Shown here: positions 1-5,834 of the stretch, piece after piece | Layout of the letters: each line of letters starts with the position of its first letter | Position numbering within the stretch: the stretch's first letter is position 1 | Origin: an uncultured Bacteroidales bacterium | GTDB lineage: Bacteria > Bacteroidota > Bacteroidia > Bacteroidales > Bacteroidaceae | Assembly (NCBI GenBank): GCA_945788445.1 | Contig: CALZMA010000061.1 | Span: 1 to 6,333 of the forward strand | Length of the DNA: 6,333 nt | Direction of reading: 5' to 3' | The notes under the pieces: generated by a model | Database searches by the model: none | What the model saw: only the letters and a program-made list of their open reading frames with translations | What the model was told of the DNA's origin: nothing | Position numbers and translations under genes: made by a program

Positions 1-19
1 ACCTTATCACCTCGCAACC

Positions 20-538
20 TTAAACCTCATTACCTGTGCGAAGCGCATTCACCTCTATCAAAAACTGCGGGTCGACGGGTTTGACCCCTTCTGCTTCGCA
101 GGCTTGTGCAACGGATTGGGTGAATGTTTGCTTGCAGGCCACTACTTGCGCGTTGAGGGCTGTTTGCCGGGCCACAAAATCTTCCAAGCCGATTTCTCCC
201 CGGCTGTTCTTCAGCTGGAGTTCGCGTTGCTGCTTCAAGAGACCTTCGGTTTCCTGCTGCCAGCGCGCCTGTTCGGTTTGCGCTATGGCGGCCACCCTTT
301 CGTAGGCCTCGCGGTGGTCCACAATGCCGCGCGCCTCGACGTAGAGCTGTTCGAGGAGCGTGCGGCCCGTGAGCTCACACTGCGCTTCGGACTGGAGCGG
401 TGAGGTGCGCATCATGCGGCGGAGCAACAGGCCGGGGTAGGGCGCGGACATCCGCACACAGACGCCGCCTTGCAAGACTTCTATTTCGCCCGAAAGGACA
501 GCACCGTCGTAGGTGGTGGAAAGAGGAATTTTTTTCAT
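20..538 (-). CDS. Hypothetical protein, 172 aa, with a predicted coiled-coil/helical C-terminal half
   Basis: I do not recognise this family and assign no function. The frame stays open upstream to about position 802, but the start is placed at the ATG read at 538-536 (MKKIPLSTTY). Beyond it the frame crosses A/T-rich intergenic DNA and encodes a low-quality Cys/Arg/Lys-rich stretch, and a candidate promoter lies just upstream. Residues 1-45 look like a small beta-rich part (alternating hydrophobics, GEIEVLQGGVCVRM). Residues 60-150 are strongly helical and rich in Q, E, A, R and K (for example ARWQQETEGLLKQQRELQLK), suggesting a coiled coil, followed by a short tail with EGVKPVDPQFL at 150-160. 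There is no signal peptide or membrane segment, so it is probably cytoplasmic. It is a single gene, divergent from the GDP-mannose gene. Nothing is seen in the 19 bases after its TAA stop. That it is a real gene is fairly likely from its composition and start context; the role is open. Confidence 0.7.
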   Translation of the reverse strand: MKKIPLSTTYDGAVLSGEIEVLQGGVCVRMSAPYPGLLLRRMMRTSPLQSEAQCELTGRTLLEQLYVEARGIVDHREAYERVAAIAQTEQARWQQETEGLLKQQRELQLKNSRGEIGLEDFVARQTALNAQVVACKQTFTQSVAQACEAEGVKPVDPQFLIEVNALRTGNEV

Positions 539-567
539 GGCAGAGGGGAAAATATGTTTTTTCGCCA

Positions 568-595
568 CAAAAGTAAGCAGGCTTTTCCTACAAAA
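568..595 (-). promoter_or_regulatory. Candidate Bacteroidota-type promoter for the minus-strand hypothetical gene
   Basis: Read on the minus strand, 575-568 is TACTTTTG, a full match to the Bacteroidota -7 consensus TAnnTTTG. A TTTTG at 595-591 could serve as the -33 element. The spacer is 15 bases, a few shorter than the usual 19-21, which weakens the call. Transcription would start near 561-563, giving a leader of about 25 bases before the ATG at 538, with no Shine-Dalgarno. A long purine tract on the minus strand (about 600-630) lies just upstream and could act as an A-rich upstream element. Confidence 0.45.
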
Positions 596-693
596 TGGCC
601 TTTCTTTCCCCTTTTTTCTTTTTTTATCCCTACAAGATGAACACACACACCCAAAATTTCCTATCTTAGCCTCGCAAACCCAAGCCGAGGCAG

Positions 694-726
694 GGCGGGG
701 GAGGACTTCCTCCGTGTTCCCCCGCC
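694..726 (+). other. GC-rich inverted repeat with an alternative nested hairpin
   Basis: GGCGGGGGA at 694-702 pairs perfectly over 9 bases with TCCCCCGCC at 718-726. The same left arm can instead form GGAGGA (700-705) with TCCTCC (708-713), so the two stems are mutually exclusive. It is about 100 bases upstream of the downstream ATG and has no T-tract on either side, so it is not an obvious terminator for either strand. It could be a leader structure or a protein-binding site, or simply a by-product of high G/C content. Confidence 0.35.
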
Positions 727-823
727 TGGCCCCGTTCCGGCAAAGGCAAGCCCTTTGGCCCCGCAACATGGTACACGCTGCGATGCGGCGGGGTGTACTC
801 AAACCTTAATATCTTGTAGTCAC

Positions 824-1903
824 ATGAAAGCAAACCCGAAATACTATTGCATTATTTTGGCTGGAGGAGCCGGGCGACGCCTGTGGCCCGCCAGTACGAA
901 AGAGATGCCCAAACAGTTCCTCGACTTCTTCGGAACGGGGAAATCGCTCTTGCAACAGACCGTGAGCCGCTTCCTGCGCTTCATGGAACTCGACCATATC
1001 TTCATCTCCACTTTCGAGGAGTATGTGCCCTTCGTGCGCGAACAGGTGCCCGACCTCCCCGTGGAGAACATCCTGCCCGAACCCGTGCAGCTCAACACGG
1101 CCCCGGCCGCCATCTGGTGTACGTGGCACGCGGTGCTCGCCGACCCTGCCGCCTGCGTGGTGGTGACGCCCGCCGACCAACTCGTGCAGAACGAACAGCG
1201 CTTCCAGCAGCAAATCCTGGAGGGCCTGAATTACGTGGACACGCACGATGAGTTTCTCGCCATGGGCGTGAAGCCCACTGTGCCGAACCCTGCCTACGGC
1301 TACATCCAGATGGGACAGGAAATGGACACGAAGCGCTTCTTCAGCGTGCAGTCGTTCAGCGAGAAACCCGAAATGGACTATGCCAAGATGTTCCTCGCCA
1401 GCGGGGAATTTCTCTGGAACACGGGTATCTTCCTCTGGAGAGGCAGCACCATGGGTACGCGGCTCTCGCAGGCTGCGGGCCGGCAGGACCTGCCCGTGGA
1501 GACGGTGGCGCGCCAGATGGTGACCATTGCGGAGGAAATGGCCTATGTGAGGGCCTGCTTCACGGACAATGTGCCCCACCAGCTCGACCTCTTCATCCTC
1601 GAAACCTGCAAGAACGTGGCGGTGCAAGTCTGCGACTTCGGCTGGGCCGACATAGGCTGCTGGCCCGAACTCCACGACGTGATGCAGCAAGACGTGGACG
1701 GGAACGCCCTCAGCGGTAAGGCCCGCGTGCTCTTCAGCGGTTCGCAGAACTGCACGGTGAGGCTGCCCGAGGGCATGAAGGCCGTGGTGGCCGGACTCGA
1801 CGGCTACCTCGTTACGCTCGAGGGAAATGCCCTGCTCATCTGTCCGAACGACCGGCCGGATGCCGTGCGCCGACTCATCACGGAGGCGCAGGTGAACCTT
1901 TAG
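824..1903 (+). CDS. manC: Mannose-1-phosphate guanylyltransferase (GDP-mannose pyrophosphorylase)
   Basis: The enzyme joins mannose-1-phosphate and GTP to give GDP-mannose and pyrophosphate in the cytoplasm, supplying mannose, fucose and related sugars for surface polysaccharide and protein glycosylation. The 359-residue protein opens with the nucleotidyltransferase signature GGAGRRLWP at 14-22 and PKQFL at 29-33. It also has TPADQ at 115-119, GYI at 159-161, FSEKP at 178-182, WNTGIF at 198-203 and DFGWADIGCW at 271-280. It is the short one-domain form; the roughly 480-residue ManC/AlgA type with a C-terminal phosphomannose isomerase cupin is ruled out by length. Several usual residues differ: Q for H in the P-[AS]-D-H motif, VQLNTAP where GRNTAP is common, and GCW for GSW. 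The ATG at 824 is chosen because the signature then begins near residue 10; an in-frame TTG at 755 would add unrelated residues from G/C-rich leader. No Shine-Dalgarno is seen. The family assignment is firm; the exact sugar substrate is less so. Confidence 0.9.
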   Translation: MKANPKYYCIILAGGAGRRLWPASTKEMPKQFLDFFGTGKSLLQQTVSRFLRFMELDHIFISTFEEYVPFVREQVPDLPVENILPEPVQLNTAPAAIWCTWHAVLADPAACVVVTPADQLVQNEQRFQQQILEGLNYVDTHDEFLAMGVKPTVPNPAYGYIQMGQEMDTKRFFSVQSFSEKPEMDYAKMFLASGEFLWNTGIFLWRGSTMGTRLSQAAGRQDLPVETVARQMVTIAEEMAYVRACFTDNVPHQLDLFILETCKNVAVQVCDFGWADIGCWPELHDVMQQDVDGNALSGKARVLFSGSQNCTVRLPEGMKAVVAGLDGYLVTLEGNALLICPNDRPDAVRRLITEAQVNL

Positions 1904-1947
1904 GACCAAGCGGAAATCCGGCACGGCCCTGTGCTGAAATCACTCTG

Positions 1948-1981
1948 GCGGACGCCTTTCAATGCCTTGGAAAGCGTCCGC
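1948..1981 (+). terminator. Strong hairpin after manC, possible terminator lacking a U-tract
   Basis: GCGGACGC (1948-1955) pairs with GCGTCCGC (1974-1981). After one bulged C at 1956 the stem continues as TTTC (1957-1960) with GAAA (1970-1973), closing a 9-base loop: 12 pairs in all. It begins 45 bases after the manC stop, where a terminator would be expected, but only two T residues follow, so intrinsic termination would be weak. It may instead be an RNA-stability or attenuation structure, or part of the repeat-like leader that follows. Confidence 0.45.
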
Positions 1982-1983
1982 TT

Positions 1984-2076
1984 CAACGCTCAACGAACTT
2001 TCGTGCAAGTGAGAGCAGAAGCCAAGCTTGCTTGGATTATGCCGAACGCAGCCGAAAGTCTCAAAAAATATTTCCA
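1984..2076 (+). repeat. Leader resembling a dispersed Bacteroidales intergenic sequence
   Basis: The 93 bases before argB include a perfect inverted repeat CCAAGC-TT-GCTTGG at 2022-2035, the phrases GTGAGAGCAGAAGCCAAG (2010-2027) and ATGCCGAACGCAGCCGAAAG (2039-2058), and an A/T-rich run leading into the ATG at 2077. From memory, closely similar strings occur in front of many unrelated genes in Prevotella and Bacteroides genomes. That is recollection, and only one copy is present in this window, so repeat status is not shown here. It may hold the argB promoter or leader; I could not place a -7 box in it. The frame reads through it in phase with argB from a TTG at 2032, but this is unlikely to be translated. 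Confidence 0.4.
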
Positions 2077-2856
2077 ATGAAACAAAAACTAACCGTGGTG
2101 AAGGTGGGCGGCAAGATTGTGGAAACGCCCCATTCGCTCGAACTCCTCCTGCAGGGCTTTGCCCGGCTCGACGGGCCGAAGGTGCTCGTACACGGGGGAG
2201 GACGCACCGCCACCGACATGGCCACAAGGCTTGGCATAGAAACCCACATGGTGGAAGGCCGCCGCATCACCGATGAGGCCATGTTGCGCGTGGTGAGTAT
2301 GGTCTACGGCGGACTGGTCAACAAGAACGTGGTGGCCCGGCTGCAGGCTGCGGGCGTGAACGCGCTCGGACTGACGGGCGCGGACATGGACATCATCCGC
2401 TCCCACCGCCGCCCCGTTCGCGACGGCATTGACTTCGGCTTCGTGGGCGACGTGGACCGCGTGGATGCCGACCGCTTGGCCCTGCTGCTCGAGAGCGGCG
2501 TGGTGCCCGTGGTGGCCCCACTGACCCACGACGGCCAGGGCAACCTGCTCAACACCAATGCCGACACGATGGCGGGCGAAGTGGCCAAGGCCCTGGCGCA
2601 GCATTTCGACGTGACCCTCGTCTATTGCTTCGAGCACAACGGCGTGCTGGCGCAGGCCGACGACGAGAAGAGCGTGATTCCCCTCATCACCCCCGAAATC
2701 TTCCAACGCCTCAAGGCTGAGGGCGTGGTGAGCGGAGGCATGTTGCCCAAGCTCGAGAACTGCCTCGCTGCCGTGGAAGCCGGCGTGGGCCGCGTGGTGA
2801 TTACGCGGGCCGATGCCCTCGGCAATGGCTGCGGCACCCGCATTGCCCTGGCCTAA
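2077..2856 (+). CDS. argB: Acetylglutamate kinase (possibly acting on N-succinylglutamate)
   Basis: This is the second enzyme of arginine synthesis, which phosphorylates the gamma-carboxyl of an N-acylated glutamate using ATP. The 259-residue length is typical of unregulated, short ArgB. Amino acid kinase motifs run in order: KVGGK at 9-13 (phosphate-binding Lys9), VHGGG at 38-42, EGRRITD at 60-66 (the usual substrate arginine, Arg63), LNTNAD at 158-163 (Asn159 and Asp163 aligning with the catalytic/substrate pair of E. coli), and GGMLPKLE at 220-227 (Lys225). It ends in GTRIALA. The short N-terminus lacks the extra helix of arginine-inhibited hexameric enzymes, so feedback inhibition is not suggested. 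The ATG at 2077 puts the first glycine motif at residue 11. In Bacteroides fragilis the pathway uses succinylated intermediates (succinylornithine transcarbamylase), so the natural substrate here may be N-succinylglutamate; the sequence alone does not decide. No other arg gene lies nearby. The U32 gene follows after 52 bases and is likely cotranscribed. Confidence 0.92.
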   Translation: MKQKLTVVKVGGKIVETPHSLELLLQGFARLDGPKVLVHGGGRTATDMATRLGIETHMVEGRRITDEAMLRVVSMVYGGLVNKNVVARLQAAGVNALGLTGADMDIIRSHRRPVRDGIDFGFVGDVDRVDADRLALLLESGVVPVVAPLTHDGQGNLLNTNADTMAGEVAKALAQHFDVTLVYCFEHNGVLAQADDEKSVIPLITPEIFQRLKAEGVVSGGMLPKLENCLAAVEAGVGRVVITRADALGNGCGTRIALA

Positions 2857-2908
2857 CTCCCCCGGACCTTTCTACCACACAAATTCTATTCTTCTTATTC
2901 TCCCACCA

Positions 2909-4144
2909 ATGAACCAATATGAGATAATGGCGCCCGTGGGGTCGCGCGAAGCCTTGGCGGCAGCGCTGAAAGCCGGAGCCGACTCTATCTACTTCGGCAT
3001 CGAAGCCCTCAACATGCGTGCCCACAGCGCCAGCCGTTTCACCATCGATGACCTCCACGACATTGCACGCCAGTGTAGCGCGCAGGGCGTGAAGTCGTAC
3101 CTGACGGTGAACACCATTATCTACGACCAGGACATCGAACTCATGCGCCGCATCTGCGACGCCGCGAAGGCTGCGGGCATCTCGGCCGTCATCGCCTCGG
3201 ACGTGGCCGTGATGGGCTATTGCAACCGGATTGGCCAGGAAGTTCACCTTTCTACCCAGCTCAACATCTCCAACTGCGAGGCACTCCGCTTCTACGCCCA
3301 GTTTGCCGACGTGGTGGTGCTGGCCCGCGAGCTCAACCTCGAGCAGGTGGCGCACATCAGCGAGTTTATCGAGCGCGAACACATCTGCGGCCCTTCGGGC
3401 GAGACGCTGCGCATCGAAATGTTCTGCCACGGCGCGCTCTGCATGGCGGTGAGCGGCAAGTGCTACCTCTCCTTGGACAACCTTGGCCGCTCGGCCAACC
3501 GCGGTGAATGTATGCAGGTGTGCCGCCGCAGCTACACCGTGACCGACCGCGAAACCGGCGTGGAACTCGACGTGGACAACAAGTACATCATGAGCCCGAA
3601 GGACCTCAAGACCATCGGCTTCATAGACCGCATGATGGCAGCGGGCGTGAGGGTGTTCAAGATTGAAGGCCGCGCCCGCAGTGCCGAGTATGTCTACACC
3701 GTGGTGCGCTGCTACAAGGAGGCCATCGAGGCCGTGCAGCAGGGCACTTTCAGCGAGGAAAAGGTGGCCGACTGGAACACCCGCCTCGCCACCGTGTTCA
3801 ACCGCGGCTTCTGGGACGGCTACTACCTCGGCCAGCGCCTCGGCGAATGGAGCAAGGTGTACGGTTCGAGCGCCACGGAAAAGAAACAGTATGTGGGCAA
3901 AGGCATGAAGTACTTCTCCCGCCTCGGCGTGGGTGAGTTCTACATCGAAGCGGGCGAGTTCGGCGTGGGCGACAAGCTCCTCATCGTCGGTCCCACCACG
4001 GGCGCGCTCTATGTGGAGGCTACGGACATCCACGGCGACAACGGTCCCGTGGAACGTGCCCGCAAGGGCATGCGCGTGGCCATCCCCGTGCCGGAAAAGG
4101 TGCGCCCTTCAGACAAACTTTATCTTATACAAAAGAACAAATAA
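2909..4144 (+). CDS. trhP: U32-family tRNA 5-hydroxyuridine synthesis protein, TrhP/YegQ type
   Basis: Annotated in older schemes as a U32 peptidase or collagenase-like protease, this family in E. coli (TrhP/YegQ) is needed for prephenate-dependent 5-hydroxylation of wobble uridine-34 in tRNA. The 411-residue protein has the complete U32 signature at 170-188 (E-M-F, then HGALC, GKC, YLS). Four cysteines, C178, C185, C201 and C205, match the spacing of the Fe-S ligands of YegQ, including C-x3-C followed by R. MSPKDLKTI at 228-236 and VFKIEGRARS at 249-258 correspond to the SKDL and KIEGR segments of YegQ. Residues about 325-411 form the C-terminal beta domain of the longer family members. It lacks the large extra domain of the roughly 650-residue RlhA type, which favours TrhP over 23S rRNA hydroxylation. 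No signal peptide is seen, so it acts in the cytoplasm. The ATG at 2909 begins the conserved MNQYEIMAPVGS core. It lies 52 bases after argB with no clear promoter between, so a shared transcript is likely. Confidence 0.85.
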   Translation: MNQYEIMAPVGSREALAAALKAGADSIYFGIEALNMRAHSASRFTIDDLHDIARQCSAQGVKSYLTVNTIIYDQDIELMRRICDAAKAAGISAVIASDVAVMGYCNRIGQEVHLSTQLNISNCEALRFYAQFADVVVLARELNLEQVAHISEFIEREHICGPSGETLRIEMFCHGALCMAVSGKCYLSLDNLGRSANRGECMQVCRRSYTVTDRETGVELDVDNKYIMSPKDLKTIGFIDRMMAAGVRVFKIEGRARSAEYVYTVVRCYKEAIEAVQQGTFSEEKVADWNTRLATVFNRGFWDGYYLGQRLGEWSKVYGSSATEKKQYVGKGMKYFSRLGVGEFYIEAGEFGVGDKLLIVGPTTGALYVEATDIHGDNGPVERARKGMRVAIPVPEKVRPSDKLYLIQKNK

Positions 4145-4170
4145 CGCTTGGCGCGCAGGGCTTCAGTAAG

Positions 4171-4193
4171 GTTATGAGTTATGAGGCCATGAG
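4171..4193 (+). repeat. Short ATGAG tandem-like repeat
   Basis: GTTATGA occurs twice head to tail (4171-4177 and 4178-4184), and ATGAG occurs three times (4174-4178, 4181-4185, 4189-4193) at spacings of 7 and 8 bases. It sits between the U32 gene and the HAD gene, just before a small GTGAC-AAA-GTCAC hairpin at 4194-4206. No T-tract follows. It may be a slipped repeat or a binding site; no function is claimed. Confidence 0.4.
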
Positions 4194-4208
4194 GTGACAA
4201 AGTCACTC

Positions 4209-4238
4209 TTGAACAACAGCCTTTTGCCCGTAATGTTG
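4209..4238 (+). promoter_or_regulatory. Candidate Bacteroidota-type promoter for the HAD-ribF-CPBP block
   Basis: TTG at 4209-4211 could be a -33 element. After exactly 19 bases comes TAATGTTG at 4231-4238, which matches the -7 consensus TAnnTTTG except for one base. Spacing is ideal for the Bacteroidota primary sigma factor. Transcription would start near 4243-4246, giving a leader of about 35 bases before the ATG at 4280. This would make the three downstream coupled genes a separate unit from argB-trhP. Support rests on motif and spacing only. Confidence 0.45.
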
Positions 4239-4279
4239 TGACATCAATCATGTAGCCCGGGCGCAGCGCATCCATCACA

Positions 4280-4900
4280 ATGAAACTCCTCTTCGACTTT
4301 GGCGGGGTGCTCGTAGACCTCGACAAGCAGCGCTGCATAGACAGCTTTGCCCGCCTCGGCTTCGACATCCGTCCCTTCCTCGGCACCTACCGCCAGGCAG
4401 GGCCCTTCTCGCTGCTCGAACGCGGCGAAATCAGTGTGCCCGAGTTTTGCAACGAACTCCGCCGCCTCGGCTGCCAGGCCGAAACCGATGCGGAAATCGT
4501 CAGGGCGTGGGAAGACTACCTGACCGAGGTGCCCACCGAACGACTCGACATGTTGCTCAAAATCAAGCAGCACTATTCGGTGAACTGCCTGAGCAACACG
4601 AACGAAATACATTGGCACCAAGCCGAAGCTGACTTCTTCCAATACAAGGGCCACGGTGTCGGGGACTTCTTCGACCACGTGTTCCTCTCCTGCCGCCTCG
4701 GGCTCGAAAAGCCCGCGCCCGAACTCTACGCAAAAGTGGTGGAAGGGCTCGGCGTGCCGGCCCATGAGGTGCTCTTCTTCGACGACAGCGAGGTGAACTG
4801 CGAGGCTGCACGTGCGTGCGGACTGCAGGCCCTGCTCGCTCCCGCCGACAGTAAATGGTTCCACTATTTCGACGAAAATGGCAAACTTCACCTTCCATAG
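4280..4900 (+). CDS. HAD-superfamily phosphatase, YihX-like
   Basis: This 206-residue protein belongs to HAD subfamily IA. It closely follows E. coli YihX (199 aa, an alpha-glucose-1-phosphate phosphatase) in motif order: FDFGGVLVD at 5-13 with nucleophile Asp6; LERGEIS at 46-52; LSNTNEIHW at 104-112 (motif II Ser105); LGLEKPAPELY at 140-150 (motif III Lys144); and LFFDDSEVN at 165-173 (motif IV Asp168/Asp169, Mg2+ ligands). As in YihX, the residue two after the nucleophile is Gly (Gly8) rather than the Asp of standard HAD phosphatases. Residues 14-90 form the helical cap. The stop lies 23 bases inside the following ribF, implying translational coupling. The substrate cannot be read from sequence: a sugar phosphate is the family expectation, while the coupling raises the possibility of a flavin-pathway phosphate (inference). 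It is cytoplasmic, with no signal peptide. The family is firm, the substrate unknown. Confidence 0.85.
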   Translation: MKLLFDFGGVLVDLDKQRCIDSFARLGFDIRPFLGTYRQAGPFSLLERGEISVPEFCNELRRLGCQAETDAEIVRAWEDYLTEVPTERLDMLLKIKQHYSVNCLSNTNEIHWHQAEADFFQYKGHGVGDFFDHVFLSCRLGLEKPAPELYAKVVEGLGVPAHEVLFFDDSEVNCEAARACGLQALLAPADSKWFHYFDENGKLHLP

Positions 4901-5834
4901 ATTCCACTCCGCAGCCCACGCCGACCAGACGGAAAACGGCTACTGCGCCGCAGTGGGCTTCTTCGACGGGGTCCACCAGGGACACCGCTACCTCATTGAC
5001 CAAGTGAAGGCTGAGGCCCGGAAGCGCGGGCTCCAGCCGATTGTCGTGACCTTCGAGGAACATCCGCGCCTCGCGCTCTCGCCCACCCGCTATTGGCCCG
5101 AACTCCTCACGACCAACGAGGAGAAACTCCGCCTGCTTGCGGAGACGGGACTGGCCGGAGCGGCCATGCTTCACTTCGACCATGCCATGTCCACGCTCAC
5201 TTCGCGCGAGTTTATGGAGTATATCCTCCGCGACGAACTCGGCGTGCGCTGCCTCCTTGTGGGCTACGACCACCACTTCGGCTCCGACCTCTCCGCGGGT
5301 TTCAGGGAGTACGTGGTGCAGGGCCGTGCGCTGGGCATGGAAGTGCTGCGCCAGTTGCCCTACGATGCCGCCGACATCCGCGTGAGTTCCTCCGCCACCC
5401 GCCGCTTCCTGACGGGCGGCAACGTGGAGATGGCCCGCGCCTGCCTCGGCCGGCCCTATCTGCTGGAAGGCACCGTGGTGGAAGGCCACCGGGCGGGTAC
5501 GCTCATGGGCTATCCCACGGCCAACCTGCGCCCCGACTGCGAGGAGCAGCTCGTGCCCGGCCGCGGTGTCTATGCCGTGAAGGCCGAGGTGGACGGCTTC
5601 AGCTACATGGCCATGGTGAACATCGGCTGGCGACCCACCCTCGACAACGGGGCGGACCAGACCATCGAGGCCCATCTGCTCGACTACGAGGGCGGAGACA
5701 TGTATGGCAAACACCTTCGCCTCCACTTCCTCCGCCGCGTGCGCGACGAACACCGCTTCGGCAGCATTGAAGAACTCCAGGCCCAACTTGCACTCGACGC
5801 TGACCGCGTGCGTGCCATTTTTGCAGAACGATGA
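4878..5834 (+). CDS. ribF: Bifunctional riboflavin kinase / FAD synthetase
   Basis: RibF phosphorylates riboflavin to FMN and adenylates FMN to FAD, using ATP in the cytoplasm. The 318-residue length is typical. The N-terminal adenylyltransferase domain (about 1-180) shows GFFDGVHQGH at 27-36, VTFEEHP at 57-63, GYDHHFG at 129-135 and VSSSATRR at 169-176, followed by GNVEMARACLGRPY at 181-194. The C-terminal riboflavin kinase domain (about 195-318) shows GTLMGYPTANL at 207-217 with the PTAN nucleotide-binding motif, PGRGVYAV at 227-234, NIGWRPT at 248-254, the expected catalytic Glu264 in TIEAHLL (262-268) and LHFLRRVRDEHRF at 282-294. Both activities look intact. The ATG at 4878 lies inside the preceding HAD gene (23-base overlap) and follows an A-rich GACGAAA; in-frame extension upstream would only reread HAD coding DNA. 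The stop overlaps the next start as ATGA. No FMN riboswitch is visible upstream. Confidence 0.95.
   Translation: MANFTFHRFHSAAHADQTENGYCAAVGFFDGVHQGHRYLIDQVKAEARKRGLQPIVVTFEEHPRLALSPTRYWPELLTTNEEKLRLLAETGLAGAAMLHFDHAMSTLTSREFMEYILRDELGVRCLLVGYDHHFGSDLSAGFREYVVQGRALGMEVLRQLPYDAADIRVSSSATRRFLTGGNVEMARACLGRPYLLEGTVVEGHRAGTLMGYPTANLRPDCEEQLVPGRGVYAVKAEVDGFSYMAMVNIGWRPTLDNGADQTIEAHLLDYEGGDMYGKHLRLHFLRRVRDEHRFGSIEELQAQLALDADRVRAIFAER

Larger units (their letters stand above)
539..823. other. Divergent intergenic region: A/T-rich half and G/C-rich structured half
   Basis: This 285-base gap separates two divergent genes. Positions 540-660 are A/T-rich and include a pyrimidine tract on the plus strand (about 599-630). 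Positions 665-800 switch sharply to G/C-rich and hold several small inverted repeats: GCCTCG (669-674) with CGAGGC (686-691); GGCGGGGGA (694-702) with TCCCCCGCC (718-726); GGAGGA (700-705) with TCCTCC (708-713), which competes with the previous one; and CAAAGG (741-746) with CCTTTG (752-757). They lie upstream of the GDP-mannose gene and would be in its 5' leader if transcription starts in the A/T-rich part. I could not identify a convincing plus-strand promoter; TATCTTAG at 662-669 is one base off the -7 consensus but has no -33 partner. No credible gene is seen here. Confidence 0.6.

Noticed and set aside
662..669. TATCTTAG as a -7 promoter box for manC
   Set aside because: It is one base off consensus, and no TTG/TTTG is found 19-21 bases upstream, so support is too thin to list.
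513..809. Plus-strand open frame through the divergent intergenic region
   Set aside because: It reads a pyrimidine tract as a Phe/Leu run and then G/C-rich DNA, with no homology-like features; it is a chance frame overlapping the minus-gene start.
806..1924. Long minus-strand open frame (372 codons) opposite manC
   Set aside because: It encodes a His/Glu/Val-rich shadow typical of the antisense of G/C-rich genes, while the plus strand has clear nucleotidyltransferase motifs.
2857..2908. Separate promoter for the U32 gene
   Set aside because: The 52-base gap has no TAnnTTTG-like box; cotranscription with argB is simpler.
2813..2908. Extended N-terminus for the U32 protein
   Set aside because: The added residues would overlap the argB end and the untranslated gap; the conserved core begins at the ATG at 2909.
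2801..4033. Long minus-strand open frame (410 codons) opposite the U32 gene
   Set aside because: Its composition is the same His/Ala/Val-rich antisense shadow type; the plus-strand frame carries the full U32 signature and Fe-S cysteines.
4563..5786. Long minus-strand open frame (407 codons) opposite the HAD and ribF genes
   Set aside because: It crosses two genes with unmistakable motifs on the plus strand and has no recognisable domain of its own.
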